Shown here: piece by piece, positions 1 through 8,430 of the stretch
Layout: every line of letters starts with the position of its first letter
Position numbering within the stretch: the stretch's first letter is position 1
Assembly: GCA_014381545.1 (NCBI GenBank)
Contig: JACNLL010000060.1
Coordinates: forward strand, 1-49,443
Source: Candidatus Desulfaltia bathyphila
GTDB lineage: Bacteria > Desulfobacterota > Desulfobacteria > Desulfobacterales > ETH-SRB1
Direction of reading: 5' to 3'
Length of the DNA stretch: 49,443 bases
Position numbers and translations under genes: made by a program
The notes under the pieces: generated by a model
The model's database searches: none
The model's input: the letters and a program-made list of their open reading frames with translations, nothing else
Told to the model about the DNA's origin: nothing

Positions 1-72
1 AAAGTCCACGATGTCGTGGCACATCTCGCAGTCCACGATGTTGTGGCACTTACCACTTAACACCTAACACGT
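1..72. repeat. Palindromic direct repeat followed by heptad-like tract
   Basis: Two near-identical copies of an inverted repeat (CCACGATGTCGTGG at about 9-22 and CCACGATGTTGTGG at about 33-46) are followed by a degenerate 7-nt tandem tract (CACTTAA, CACCTAA type units) up to the first gene. The sequence shows the repeat directly. It looks like dispersed intergenic repeat DNA and has no recognised function. It is cut by the window edge, so its true extent is unknown. Confidence 0.5.
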
Positions 73-82
73 TTCGTAAAAA

Positions 83-502
83 ATGATACTATTTGATTTG
101 AAATGTTCCAACGGCCACACCTTTGAAGGCTGGTTTGATGATAGCCGGGCCTTTGATAAGCAGAAAGCAAAAAGCATGATTGCATGCCCTGTATGCGAAG
201 ATACTGCTGTTTCAAAGGTTCCTTCCACCTTTGCGATAAAAGCCTCTCAGCTAACAGCAGATTCTTCTTGCAAACATGAAGATCTGGAAAATATAGGAAA
301 AAAAATAGCGGATTTTGTGAAAAATAACTTTGAAGATGTGGGTTGTAAATTTACAACAGAAGCCTTGAAAATGCATTATGGCGTTTCCGAGCCAAAAAAT
401 ATTAGGGGAACCAGCACCGAAAAAGAGGAAAAAATCTTAAAGGATGAAGGTATAAACTTCTTTAAGATTCCCGTGCTGACCGATCAAAACACCGACACAT
501 AA
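83..502 (+). CDS. DUF1178 family protein
   Basis: A 139-residue protein that I recognise as DUF1178. It opens with MILFDLKCSNGHTFEGWF, carries a second cysteine pair (ACPVC, around residue 35) and ends in a conserved C-terminal half (PKNIRGTSTEKEEKILKDEG). The two N-terminal cysteine clusters suggest a small zinc-ribbon-like fold; that is inference, and the family's function is unknown. The length is typical. The start ATG has no strong Shine-Dalgarno sequence (upstream GTTTCGTAAAAA). It is the first of three closely spaced plus-strand genes (26 nt to the next) and probably forms an operon with them. Confidence 0.85.
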   Translation: MILFDLKCSNGHTFEGWFDDSRAFDKQKAKSMIACPVCEDTAVSKVPSTFAIKASQLTADSSCKHEDLENIGKKIADFVKNNFEDVGCKFTTEALKMHYGVSEPKNIRGTSTEKEEKILKDEGINFFKIPVLTDQNTDT

Positions 503-528
503 ATTGAGACCTTTGAAATGGTAAAAAT

Positions 529-1686
529 ATGCAAACATATCTCGACAAACTACCTTCCTTTGTCGATGCAATAGAATCGATTAAGGAAACAATTATTGCC
601 AATATTGTGTTTATCGGCCAGGTGCCATCTCCTACTTTCAAGGAAAAAAGACGCACCAGTGTTTTTATGGATAGACTGGCGGAATCCGGGGTCGATGAAT
701 GCTCTACCGATGGTTATCGGAATCCCATAGGAATCATCAGGGGAACCTCCGAAACAAAACCGCCTATTTTTGTAGTTGCTCACCTTGACACACCTTTTGA
801 TGCAGATATCGATCATAATTTCACCATCAAAGAAAATTCAATTAAAGGCGCGGGTATTTTAGATAATTCAGTTGGTGTTGCAGTGCTGGTATCATTACCT
901 GAAATTTTCCGTAAGTTAAATCTTCGTTTTAAATCCGATATTGTTCTCGCAGGCGTCATACAATCAATGGGAAATGGCAACCTTCGAGGCATCAGGCATC
1001 TGTTAAGGACATGGGACACTCCAATAAGAGGGGCTGTTTGCGTGGAAGGGGTCGACCTCGGCAGGATAAACTATTATTCTTATGGAATGATCAGAGGCGA
1101 AATTGATTGCAATATACCCGCCGCAACGGAATGGGAACATCAATTTAAGCCAAATGCCATCCTGATATTAAATGAAGTAATCAACCAGATCCTGAAACTT
1201 CGTCTGCCCCAAAGACCAAGATCCAGAGTTGTTATTGGAAAAATTTCAGGCGGTTTTAAGCATGGAATAATCGCCTATGATGCAAAACTCGGTTTTGAGA
1301 TACAAAGCGACTCCGACAAAATGGTAAGAGCAATTCATAATGATATTAAAGACATTGTTTACGGCATAGGCCACGAAAGCGGAGTTGCTTTAAACATCAA
1401 GACCATAAGCAATCTCAGGACATCTAAATTAAAATATAATCATCCTTTGGTAAAAAGCGCTATGGCAATAATGGAAAAGCTGGATATACAACCGGTAAAC
1501 GACCCAAGCGAATCGGAACTTTCCATTTTTCTTTCCAACAACATACCTGCGCTAACACTCGGCATAACAAATGGAGAAAATTATCACCTGGAAAATGCCA
1601 GCATGGAAATTGAAGCGATGTTTAAAGGGATTGCTCAGCTTATAGGAGTTATTATGGCAATAGACAGCGGGGTTTGCGATGAATAA
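529..1686 (+). CDS. M20/M28-type metallopeptidase homologue with altered active site
   Basis: A 385-residue protein with the fold signatures of M20/M28 zinc aminopeptidases: VVAHLDTPFD (His85, Asp87), a GAGILDN segment with Asp112, Glu173 in VEGVDLGRI, and a late His in ENYHLEN. These match four positions expected for metal ligands. The segment where active enzymes carry the Glu-Glu pair (general base plus zinc ligand) reads VIQSMGNGNLRG at 143-154 and has no acidic residue. It may therefore be catalytically dead or use different chemistry. Its 3' end overlaps gpgS by 8 nt, so the two are probably translationally coupled, but no functional link between them is established. The substrate is unknown. 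Confidence 0.7.
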   Translation: MQTYLDKLPSFVDAIESIKETIIANIVFIGQVPSPTFKEKRRTSVFMDRLAESGVDECSTDGYRNPIGIIRGTSETKPPIFVVAHLDTPFDADIDHNFTIKENSIKGAGILDNSVGVAVLVSLPEIFRKLNLRFKSDIVLAGVIQSMGNGNLRGIRHLLRTWDTPIRGAVCVEGVDLGRINYYSYGMIRGEIDCNIPAATEWEHQFKPNAILILNEVINQILKLRLPQRPRSRVVIGKISGGFKHGIIAYDAKLGFEIQSDSDKMVRAIHNDIKDIVYGIGHESGVALNIKTISNLRTSKLKYNHPLVKSAMAIMEKLDIQPVNDPSESELSIFLSNNIPALTLGITNGENYHLENASMEIEAMFKGIAQLIGVIMAIDSGVCDE

Positions 1687-2653
1687 CAACTGGCTTAAAA
1701 AGAATACATTTCACCATTCTGAGTTTAAAGACATCAATCATCTCGTTGAAGAAAAAACAAGAAAAAATCTTACCATAGCTTTGTGCCTGCCTACTCTGAA
1801 TGAAGAAAAGACAATTGCAAAAGAGATTATTATTATTAAATCCGAACTAATGACACACTATCCGCTTATTGACGAAATAGTTGTTATCGACTCAGGCTCG
1901 ACAGACAATACAAGAAAAATTGCAAGAGAATACGGCGCTGAGGTTTATAAGGCAACCGATATTCTGCCGGACATTGAAGCGTTTAAAGGGAAAGGTGAAA
2001 ATCTGTGGAAAGCTCTTTATATTACAAACAGCGATATAATTGTATATCTTGATGCTGACATAAAAAATATTCACCACAGATTTGTTTACGCCCTTGTCGG
2101 CCCTCTGATTCTTTTCGATAATATTAAATTTTCCAAGGCCTTTTACGACAGGCCGATCGCTACAGGTAAAAGCAAAATCAGGCCCACCGGCGGCGGCAGA
2201 GTTACAGAGCTTGTTATAAGGCCATTGCTGTCACTGTTTTTCCCGGAGCTCACACAGATTATGCAGCCGCTTTCCGGAGAATATGCAGGCTATCGGGAAC
2301 TTTTTGAAAAAATACCTTTCCCGATCGGATACGGCGTTGAGACGAGCATGCTTCTCGATATTTATGAAAAATGGGGGCTGGATGTAATCGCTCAGGTCGA
2401 TCTTGACAAACGTGTTCATAGAAATCAGGATACAAAAGCTTTGGGAAGAATGGCATTCGTTATCCTTAAAACCTTTTGCAACCGCATTGAAAAGCTTGGA
2501 ATAGTAAATTTAAATAAAGAGATTTTCGATGAAATGATTCAATATAATCTTATCCGAAATGAATATAAGCCGACTATTTTTAAAATTAAAGGGGTTGAGA
2601 GACCACCGATTATTGAAATCAATGAATACCGAAAAAAATTTAATATAATGTAA
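1679..2653 (+). CDS. gpgS: Glucosyl-3-phosphoglycerate synthase (GT81)
   Basis: A 324-residue GT-A glycosyltransferase. LCLPTLNEEKTI near residue 35, DSGSTDNTRKIAREYGAEV and the metal-binding LDAD (about residue 125) mark the nucleotide-sugar site. PTGGGRVTELVIRPLLSLF, PLSGEYAGYRE and GYGVETSMLLDI are typical of the GpgS/mannosyl-3-phosphoglycerate synthase-like family. The known reaction transfers glucose from NDP-glucose to 3-phosphoglycerate, the first step to glucosylglycerate, a compatible solute. The partner phosphatase is not adjacent. The start ATG lies inside the preceding gene. The family call is strong; the exact donor sugar is inferred. Confidence 0.85.
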   Translation: MNNNWLKKNTFHHSEFKDINHLVEEKTRKNLTIALCLPTLNEEKTIAKEIIIIKSELMTHYPLIDEIVVIDSGSTDNTRKIAREYGAEVYKATDILPDIEAFKGKGENLWKALYITNSDIIVYLDADIKNIHHRFVYALVGPLILFDNIKFSKAFYDRPIATGKSKIRPTGGGRVTELVIRPLLSLFFPELTQIMQPLSGEYAGYRELFEKIPFPIGYGVETSMLLDIYEKWGLDVIAQVDLDKRVHRNQDTKALGRMAFVILKTFCNRIEKLGIVNLNKEIFDEMIQYNLIRNEYKPTIFKIKGVERPPIIEINEYRKKFNIM

Positions 2654-2659
2654 CACTCT

Positions 2660-2740
2660 CAAAAAAAGAAGCCCGGTCCGTGGCAGTGGGAGGCTACATT
2701 TACTCACACAACAGCACAATACGCACCGGGCTTAATTTCA
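2660..2740 (-). ncRNA. Candidate small structured RNA on the minus strand
   Basis: Read on the minus strand, a closing stem AGCCCGGT (2732-2725) pairs with ACCGGGCT (2677-2670). It encloses about 47 nt and is followed directly by a pyrimidine run (TTCTTTTTTT) as in intrinsic terminators. Upstream on the same strand is TTGACT (2772-2767), 17 nt, then TAAAGA (2749-2744), a plausible though weak promoter. No protein is encoded here, and both flanking genes are on the plus strand. I do not recognise the RNA family. A simple terminator is the alternative, but the loop is unusually large for one. Confidence 0.4.
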
Positions 2741-2830
2741 GCCTCTTTAACGGGTTGGGGACAATAAGTCAAGTATTATTTTATATCTTAATTATTTTTT
2801 TATTTTGCTAAATAATGAACTGGATATTTC

Positions 2831-4141
2831 ATGTTAAACAAAGCCGACAAAATTTTTCCTGAAAAGTATAAACTGTATTCACGAAAAAATATTGATCAAA
2901 TCCTGCGCTTAAAGAATCTGCCAAGAGAGCTGCTTGTTGCTATTAAGACCGTTTCCGCTGTATTGCCTTTCAGGGTTAACAACTACATTATTGATGAACT
3001 GATTGACTGGAATAATATTCCTCAGGATCCGCTATATCAGCTTACGTTTCCGCAGCCTGAAATGCTTGACAAACAGGATTTCAAGCAAATGAATGAGCTT
3101 TTAATGAAAAAAACTTCTGAAAAGGATATTCTTACGGCCGCGCGGAAAATCCAGATGAGCATGAATCCTCACCCCGCAGGGCAGATGGATATGAATGTTC
3201 CTGAAGAAAACGGGAAAAATATAAATGGTATGCAGCACAAATATCATGAAACCGTACTGTTTTTCCCAACCCAGGGACAAACCTGTCATGCCTACTGCAC
3301 TTACTGTTTTCGCTGGGCTCAGTTTATCGGGCTTGAGAGTATTAAATTCGCCAGCAGTGATATATATGCCCTGGTGAATTACCTGCAAAAACACCCCGAA
3401 GTAACGGATGTGCTCTTTACCGGAGGAGACCCTCTGTTTATGCGGACAAAAATACTTCGTCGTTATATCGAGCCGTTAATTAAAGAAAGGCCCGGCAATC
3501 TTAGGTCAATTAGAATCGGCACAAAGGTTCCTGCTTACTGGCCTTATCGCTTTTTGACGGATAATGATGCCGATGATCTTATGCGTTTGTTTGAACAGGT
3601 TGTCGCCAGCGGACTCCACCTGTCGATTATGTCGCATTTCAGTCATTACCGTGAAATTGAAACCACTGTAGCGCAGGCCGCTATAAAGCGCATTCTAAGC
3701 ACAGGCGCCGTTGTCCGCTGCCAGGCGCCGCTTGTCCGTCATGTAAATGATGATCATGCAATCTGGGCTAAAATGTGGCAGACTCAGGTAAAAATTGGAG
3801 CAATACCGTATTATATGTTTGTGGAACGAGATACAGGACCTAAAAATTACTTTGAAATACCTCTTGAGCGAACCTACAGGATTTTTACCAAAGCTTATAA
3901 AAAGGTATCCGGCCTGTGTCGTACTGTTAGAGGCCCGTCTATGTCCGCAACCCCGGGGAAGATAATGATCGATGGCATAACGGAAATAGGCGGAGAAAAG
4001 CTATTTGCTTTGAAATTCATTCAGGGACGCAACCCGAATTGGACAAACCAAATATTCTTTGCCCGTTTTGATAAAGAAGCCAGCTGGCTCGATGACTTGG
4101 AACCTGCCTTTGGGGAAGAAGATTTCTTTTTTAATCAATAA
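2831..4141 (+). CDS. KamA-family radical SAM protein (lysine 2,3-aminomutase-like)
   Basis: A 436-residue radical SAM enzyme with the cluster-binding motif CHAYCTYCFRW around residues 156-166, then the SAM-binding stretch DVLFTGGDPLFM and IRIGTKVPAYWPYR, as in the lysine 2,3-aminomutase/EpmB family. Near the C terminus SATPGKIMIDG may hold the PLP-binding lysine, although the usual glycine-rich run before it is reduced. The family uses a 4Fe-4S cluster, SAM and PLP to move an amino group. Substrate cannot be told from sequence, and beta-lysine synthesis as an osmolyte is only one possibility. The gene stands alone on its strand and is followed by a long hairpin repeat. Confidence 0.75.
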   Translation: MLNKADKIFPEKYKLYSRKNIDQILRLKNLPRELLVAIKTVSAVLPFRVNNYIIDELIDWNNIPQDPLYQLTFPQPEMLDKQDFKQMNELLMKKTSEKDILTAARKIQMSMNPHPAGQMDMNVPEENGKNINGMQHKYHETVLFFPTQGQTCHAYCTYCFRWAQFIGLESIKFASSDIYALVNYLQKHPEVTDVLFTGGDPLFMRTKILRRYIEPLIKERPGNLRSIRIGTKVPAYWPYRFLTDNDADDLMRLFEQVVASGLHLSIMSHFSHYREIETTVAQAAIKRILSTGAVVRCQAPLVRHVNDDHAIWAKMWQTQVKIGAIPYYMFVERDTGPKNYFEIPLERTYRIFTKAYKKVSGLCRTVRGPSMSATPGKIMIDGITEIGGEKLFALKFIQGRNPNWTNQIFFARFDKEASWLDDLEPAFGEEDFFFNQ

Positions 4142-4152
4142 GGTGGTTAACT

Positions 4153-4271
4153 CTACAACGTCATTTACCATTTAGATGTCATTTCGAGAAGCGAAGCGAC
4201 GAGAAATCTTACTACAAAAACATATAGTTAAGGATTTCTCCCTTCGGTCGAAATGACAAGTGTCGTTGTAG
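4153..4271. repeat. Nested inverted repeat between convergent genes
   Basis: An outer perfect inverted repeat, CTACAACG at 4153-4160 with CGTTGTAG at 4264-4271, surrounds an inner imperfect hairpin whose arms begin TGTCATTTCGA (about 4177) and end TCGAAATGACA (about 4258). The inner core is shared with the element at 12613-12733. It sits between convergent genes and could terminate transcription in both directions. It resembles the GAGAAATC/GATTTCTC palindromes dispersed in many bacterial genomes. Confidence 0.6.
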
Positions 4272-4273
4272 GA

Positions 4274-5026
4274 TTAAGCGGTATCAGGAAATAGTTTCGA
4301 GGTGATGATCTTCATTTTTGCAAGCCGAAATTTCATGGCGGTATTCAGGCATCCAAAACCATATTTTATACTTCTTCGCAGATTTATTGATGAAGCCTCG
4401 GCAAAATAGCTTGTCGGACAACTGACCTCTGCAATTGTATAATCAAGCCAGACGATCTGAGCCAGCATCTGGTTATCAAAGACAAAATCATCCGAATTAG
4501 CATCAAGTGGCAACCGCTTAAGCAGTTCCCGCGAAAAAGCCCTGTACCCCGTGTGATATTCGGAAAGCTTGGCGCCAAGCATGATGTTTCCTGTAAGCGT
4601 AAGAAAGCGGTTCGCAATATATTTCCAGACAGGCATCCCCCCTTTCAGAGCATACCCACCAAGGATCCTGGAGCCCAACACGCAGTGATACAGACCATTA
4701 CCTATCATGGAAGCCATGGACGGAATCAGCTTCGGAGTATACTGATAATCCGGATGAATCATGATAATAATTTCACCGCCCTCTTCCAGGGCCATTTGAT
4801 AGCAGGTCTTCTGGTTTGCGCCATAACCACGATTTTTTTTGTGAACAAAAACCCTGGTATTCGGCAGGCTCCTTGCAATAGCAGCAGTTTCATCGTCGCT
4901 TGCATCATCAACCAGGATCACCAGATCAACAATACCCTGGCTCATGACCTCGTCATAAGTTTTACGCAGGGTTTTTGCCGCGTTATAGGCCGGCATAACA
5001 ACAATAATTTTTTTATTTTTTAACAT
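4274..5026 (-). CDS. Family 2 glycosyltransferase, dolichyl-phosphate-mannose-synthase type
   Basis: A 250-residue GT2 enzyme. VVMPAYNAAKTL at residues 9-20, VDDASDDET (nucleotide-sugar binding) and IMIHPDYQYTPKLIP mark the GT-A core; HPDYQ takes the place of the usual DxD-type metal site. LGSRILGGYALKGGMPVWKY and EYHTGYRAF are typical of the DPM1-like subgroup that loads sugars on polyprenyl phosphate. There is no long C-terminal membrane region. It follows the DUF502 gene with an 8-nt gap, so the two are probably co-transcribed. The sugar and acceptor are unknown. Confidence 0.8.
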   Translation of the reverse strand: MLKNKKIIVVMPAYNAAKTLRKTYDEVMSQGIVDLVILVDDASDDETAAIARSLPNTRVFVHKKNRGYGANQKTCYQMALEEGGEIIIMIHPDYQYTPKLIPSMASMIGNGLYHCVLGSRILGGYALKGGMPVWKYIANRFLTLTGNIMLGAKLSEYHTGYRAFSRELLKRLPLDANSDDFVFDNQMLAQIVWLDYTIAEVSCPTSYFAEASSINLRRSIKYGFGCLNTAMKFRLAKMKIITSKLFPDTA

Positions 5027-5034
5027 AAAAAAAC

Positions 5035-5634
5035 CTATTTCCTGTAAGCATCGATAAGCATTGCAGAACCTGCACCGCAGCTAATGATCGATCTCATCGC
5101 ATCTTCCACCGGCACATCCACCTGATGAACAAATCTACTTTCAAGATGATAGATGTTGCCTGAGGTTGGATTAGGTCCTGTGGGAACAAATACAGTATAG
5201 CTACCGTCTGAATGCTCATCAGTTACAAATGCTGTCAACATAGTCTCGTTTCCAAAGACCTGAACCAGGGCCACAGAAGAAAAAGGGGGTTTTTTGCGCC
5301 CAAGAAATTGCATTACTGTCTCTTTGATCAGAGAATAACCCGGAGCAAACTTAAGAATTGAATTTTCCAGACTGGTGTGAATGAATCTACCGATTTGCGT
5401 CTTTACAATAACACCGACAATAAAACAGACTGTTATGATAATAGCCACTGCCAGCAAATCCGCCATTATCTCACGAAGGTTTGATTTTATCAGTATAAGA
5501 TCAGTCAACGGTTGAATTACACGTGCAACTACACCAAAGATCCACTTAAAAACGAAAATCAGAATAGCAACCGGCAGTATTACAGTCAAGCCGCCAAGGA
5601 ATGAGGTTTTAATTAACGATTTCATTCTACTCAT
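5035..5634 (-). CDS. DUF502 family membrane protein
   Basis: A 199-residue integral membrane protein recognised as DUF502. The N-terminal segment GGLTVILPVAILIFVFKWIF and a second helix (MADLLAVAIIITVCFIVGVIV, near residues 55-76) are followed by a soluble domain with the conserved VFVPTGPNPTSG (about 150-162). The function is unknown; plant and bacterial members are membrane-bound. It lies first in a two-gene minus-strand unit with the GT2 gene 8 nt downstream, which hints at an envelope role only by association. Confidence 0.85.
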   Translation of the reverse strand: MSRMKSLIKTSFLGGLTVILPVAILIFVFKWIFGVVARVIQPLTDLILIKSNLREIMADLLAVAIIITVCFIVGVIVKTQIGRFIHTSLENSILKFAPGYSLIKETVMQFLGRKKPPFSSVALVQVFGNETMLTAFVTDEHSDGSYTVFVPTGPNPTSGNIYHLESRFVHQVDVPVEDAMRSIISCGAGSAMLIDAYRK

Positions 5635-5731
5635 AATTAGACTCCTACCTTAAACGATGAATTATTATAAAAGAAGTAATGAAGTGAATTTTACACCTTT
5701 CGGATTCCGTTTCATTCGTACAAGGATCTGG

Positions 5732-7081
5732 TCAGCTTTGTTCTATTAACCACTCGATGTAATCATATATCTTTCCGGCAAGAAAGTATGGGAGACTAAG
5801 GAGGGTATATGGTTTTCCCTCGAGTGTTTGTGCCCGGGTTTTTTCCAGCGGCCCGGCATAAAGCCTTATTGCATATGGATGGTTTGATCTGTCTATGAAC
5901 TGGTGTAATGAACGCAGTGCCCCTGTCTTCCCGGATTTTACTTCTACGGGAATGATATATTCTTTATATGGAATTATAAAATCTACTTCCGCATTCGACT
6001 GTTTTTTTTCTCTGATCCAGAATGACGTCTTTCCCGGCTTTTTAATGTCTATTGCCAGCAATTCCTGCCCTACGATATGCTCCGCAAGGAAACCATGATA
6101 AAATGAATGGAGATCACCGGTTTTATAAAAATAGCTTTGGAGATCGACGAAATAGTTGATTAATCCGGTGTCAAGAAACTGAAGCCTCGGTGATTTTCTC
6201 AGATCGGGAACTATTGGAGGATCCGTAGAAGTCGACGGATAGAGAAGATAAATAAGCATTGCGCGTTCAAGAGTTCTTAGCGCCTCTCCCATTTCCCGCG
6301 ATCTGTAATTTGATCTGCCAAAGCCCTGGAATTTTATCCTCTTTCCAGCTTCAAACGGCGCTGTCTCAATCGCATGCCTTATTACCTGGTTCATTGTCGC
6401 ATTTCGGGCGTACTTGCTTACATCATCCAGATAGGAAGTCAAAAGTCCCTGATAGATGGGGGTTAAGGAAGATATATTTTCTTCCTCCGTGTAATTTTTA
6501 ATAATTTCGGGCATTCCTCCAATAAGACAGTATCTATGAAAATGACGCAGGATTTGAGTAAAGGCAAATTCCGGGCATGGAACTGTGTTGTAAAGGCTCA
6601 GCGCCTGTTCGGCTTTGATTGCGGCAAGGAATTCTTCAAATGTCAAAGGATACATGAACATATATTGAACGCGCCCAACAGGGAAGCTGATCTGCTCCCT
6701 GCCGATTACTATTTCGAGTAATGACCCCGCTGCCGCAACATGGATGTCTCCGGCAGATTCATAAAAATATCGCATCATTTTCACTGCTTGAGGTGAGTTC
6801 TGTATCTCGTCAATAAACAGTAATGTCTTGCCTTCTGAAGGAGAAATATTTTTTGACAGGTAAATAGCCTGAATGAGGTCTTTTAGGGGAAGGTCGTTAT
6901 TAAATATTTCCGCATCTTCCTTTTTTTCCAGGTTAAGGTATATATACCGGTCAAATTCCTTTGAAAAAATATCTATGGCAGTCGTCTTCCCAACCTGTCT
7001 CGCACCCCTGAGGATCAACGGTTTTCTATCTTTTTTTTCTGCCCATTGTTTAAGTTCGTCAATTATCTTCCTGTAAAACAA
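5732..7081 (-). CDS. AAA ATPase with DUF4143 domain
   Basis: A 449-residue P-loop ATPase. LILRGARQVGKTTAI (residues 22-36) is the Walker A region and LLFIDEIQNSP (about 88-98) the Walker B. The C-terminal half (from about 200) is the DUF4143 type with the ending seen in this family, including AEVDFIIPYKEYIIPVEVKSG, a PD-(D/E)xK-nuclease-like signature (D, then ExK). Such ATPases are common in accessory regions and have no settled role. The gene is solitary on its strand, next to nucleotidyltransferase genes and repeat DNA, which fits a mobile or defence-like neighbourhood (inference). Confidence 0.85.
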   Translation of the reverse strand: MFYRKIIDELKQWAEKKDRKPLILRGARQVGKTTAIDIFSKEFDRYIYLNLEKKEDAEIFNNDLPLKDLIQAIYLSKNISPSEGKTLLFIDEIQNSPQAVKMMRYFYESAGDIHVAAAGSLLEIVIGREQISFPVGRVQYMFMYPLTFEEFLAAIKAEQALSLYNTVPCPEFAFTQILRHFHRYCLIGGMPEIIKNYTEEENISSLTPIYQGLLTSYLDDVSKYARNATMNQVIRHAIETAPFEAGKRIKFQGFGRSNYRSREMGEALRTLERAMLIYLLYPSTSTDPPIVPDLRKSPRLQFLDTGLINYFVDLQSYFYKTGDLHSFYHGFLAEHIVGQELLAIDIKKPGKTSFWIREKKQSNAEVDFIIPYKEYIIPVEVKSGKTGALRSLHQFIDRSNHPYAIRLYAGPLEKTRAQTLEGKPYTLLSLPYFLAGKIYDYIEWLIEQS

Positions 7082-7532
7082 ATTTCACCCCCTGAAAATG
7101 AAACAGAATTTGCAACAAAGTCAAGGTATTTATATGCAATATTTGTATTATAGTCAAGGCATAAATTGATTTATCGCGTAATAGAGTAAATGGAAAAACT
7201 CATAACCAAGGGACATATCTTAAGTTTCGCACCCCTGAAATGGTCTAAGGCCAGTTAATACCTCGGTAAGGGCTCGGAAAAAATAAAGGAAGTATGCTCA
7301 TGAGACTGAAAAATTATGGCAGAAATCAGAAGAAACGTAAAGAATATATACAACAAAGCGGACTTTTACCCGCACAACTCAATGCCACTTTCTCAAGAAT
7401 GAAAACGTGATTGAAGGGGTGTTTATTTACTGATGGACTTTAAGTCAGTTCCTGATATAAACTTATAAATTGAATGTCCCGTACTTCCACCCTGGATCAC
7501 TCGCGAAGAATGGCGCAGAGCGAAGCGGCATG
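7082..7532. other. Intergenic stretch without convincing genes
   Basis: About 450 nt between the AAA ATPase gene and the nucleotidyltransferase gene. I see only one very short possible reading frame (7300-7410), no clear hairpin terminator and no recognisable repeat family. The mixed composition may reflect decayed accessory DNA. Confidence 0.4.
7300..7410 (+). CDS. Possible very small basic peptide
   Basis: A 36-codon frame from ATG at 7300, with an AAGGAAG-like ribosome site about 8 nt upstream, encodes a lysine/arginine-rich peptide that begins MRLKNYGRNQKKRKEY. I do not recognise it. It could be a real small protein, the remnant of a transposase or chance, and nothing beyond the start signal supports it. 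Confidence 0.2.
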   Translation: MRLKNYGRNQKKRKEYIQQSGLLPAQLNATFSRMKT

Positions 7533-8006
7533 CTATTCTTCGTCAAGTGAATCCAATTGTTCGGCTTCTATGAGCTTCTCAATATCGATTTTGTCTTGCG
7601 GCCTTCCGCTCGCTTTTTTTGCCAGAATCAGGTCAGGTCTCGAAATGAACGGTATCTTAAGGCCATCCAGTTCGACCATCTTTCGATTCTTCCATGCCAC
7701 TTCAAATTTGACTCCTGGGATAGACATCATAATATCAACCCGCAAGGGTGGCCTTCCCATCTGATAGAAGTAATCCTTCTGAGTAAAGTCATTTGCGGTA
7801 AGGTTTGCCAGTGGTGCACCAAATTCCTTTAATGCGACATACACCGAATTTGCATTCTCAGGATCGGTTGCTATCCACACGTCCAAATCTTTCGTAAACC
7901 GTGGCTCGCTGTACTTCATTACCGCATAGCCACCCACAACAAGATAACGAATATCATGCTTTTCGAAAAGATTCAGCAGTTCTCTGAAGTCGGAACTCGT
8001 TAGCAT
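7533..8006 (-). CDS. Minimal nucleotidyltransferase (DUF6036/MNT-like)
   Basis: A 157-residue protein of the nucleotidyltransferase superfamily. VVGGYAVMKY (about 23-32) gives the GG motif, and TKDLDVWIA (about 38-46) gives the paired acidic residues expected to bind metal; a third acidic residue lies in RVDIMMSIPG. The small size and an overlapping small upstream partner are typical of toxin-antitoxin-like or accessory modules. The start at 8006 is supported by GAGGT seven nt upstream, which lies inside the partner gene. The target (RNA, protein or small molecule) cannot be told. Confidence 0.75.
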   Translation of the reverse strand: MLTSSDFRELLNLFEKHDIRYLVVGGYAVMKYSEPRFTKDLDVWIATDPENANSVYVALKEFGAPLANLTANDFTQKDYFYQMGRPPLRVDIMMSIPGVKFEVAWKNRKMVELDGLKIPFISRPDLILAKKASGRPQDKIDIEKLIEAEQLDSLDEE

Positions 8007-8151
8007 CTTTACCTCGCATTAAGAAATAGTCATGTAGCATATCAGATACTGCCTCAAAGATGGCACGATCGCCTTGAGATTGCCAGAAGCGGATATCGAA
8101 TGAACGTCTGTCATCTGTGATACGCTGATAATTTTCCTCTATTCTTGTCAT
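7954..8151 (-). CDS. Small partner protein of the nucleotidyltransferase
   Basis: A 65-residue hydrophilic protein with no cysteine and no membrane segment. It has a good ribosome site (AGGAGA about 7 nt before ATG) and overlaps the nucleotidyltransferase gene by 53 nt, so the two are presumably translated together. I do not recognise the family. By position it may be the regulatory or antitoxin-like partner. The overlap and ribosome site make it more than a chance frame. Confidence 0.6.
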   Translation of the reverse strand: MTRIEENYQRITDDRRSFDIRFWQSQGDRAIFEAVSDMLHDYFLMRGKDANEFRLQRTAESFRKA

Positions 8152-8264
8152 TTTCTCTCCTGCCGAACAAGTGATTGTATGATTTTTTGTTTAAATACCA
8201 CACATAAAAAATCTCGGCAACAAAAATGGCAGAACCATTACTGAAATTCTACTTCTTTTCCGCC

Positions 8265-8399
8265 TTAATCAATAAGACCGCCGACAAAGAGCGGGGTATA
8301 ATCTTTGCGTCCAGCCATACAGGCAACATATAAAATCGATTGGCCCACCTCTAATATCAATTTTATGTTTTCGTGCTGCAGGCTTTTTTCCACAGCCAT
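8265..8399 (-). pseudogene. Short frame, probable C-terminal gene fragment
   Basis: A 44-codon minus-strand frame from ATG at 8399 reads as protein-like (it contains NIKLILEVGQSILYVACMAG). The same frame is open upstream of the ATG as far as the edge of the dispersed repeat at 8431. This suggests the end of a longer gene cut off by repeat insertion, or else an intact small gene with a weak GGAAA ribosome site. I do not recognise the family. Confidence 0.3.
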
Positions 8400-8430
8400 T
8401 TTCCGGAGGCGACAATTATATAGGTAGTTA

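Noticed and set aside
4553-5023. 156-codon plus-strand frame opposite the GT2 gene
   Set aside because: It is a shadow of the glycosyltransferase, which has clear GT2 motifs; the antisense translation has none.
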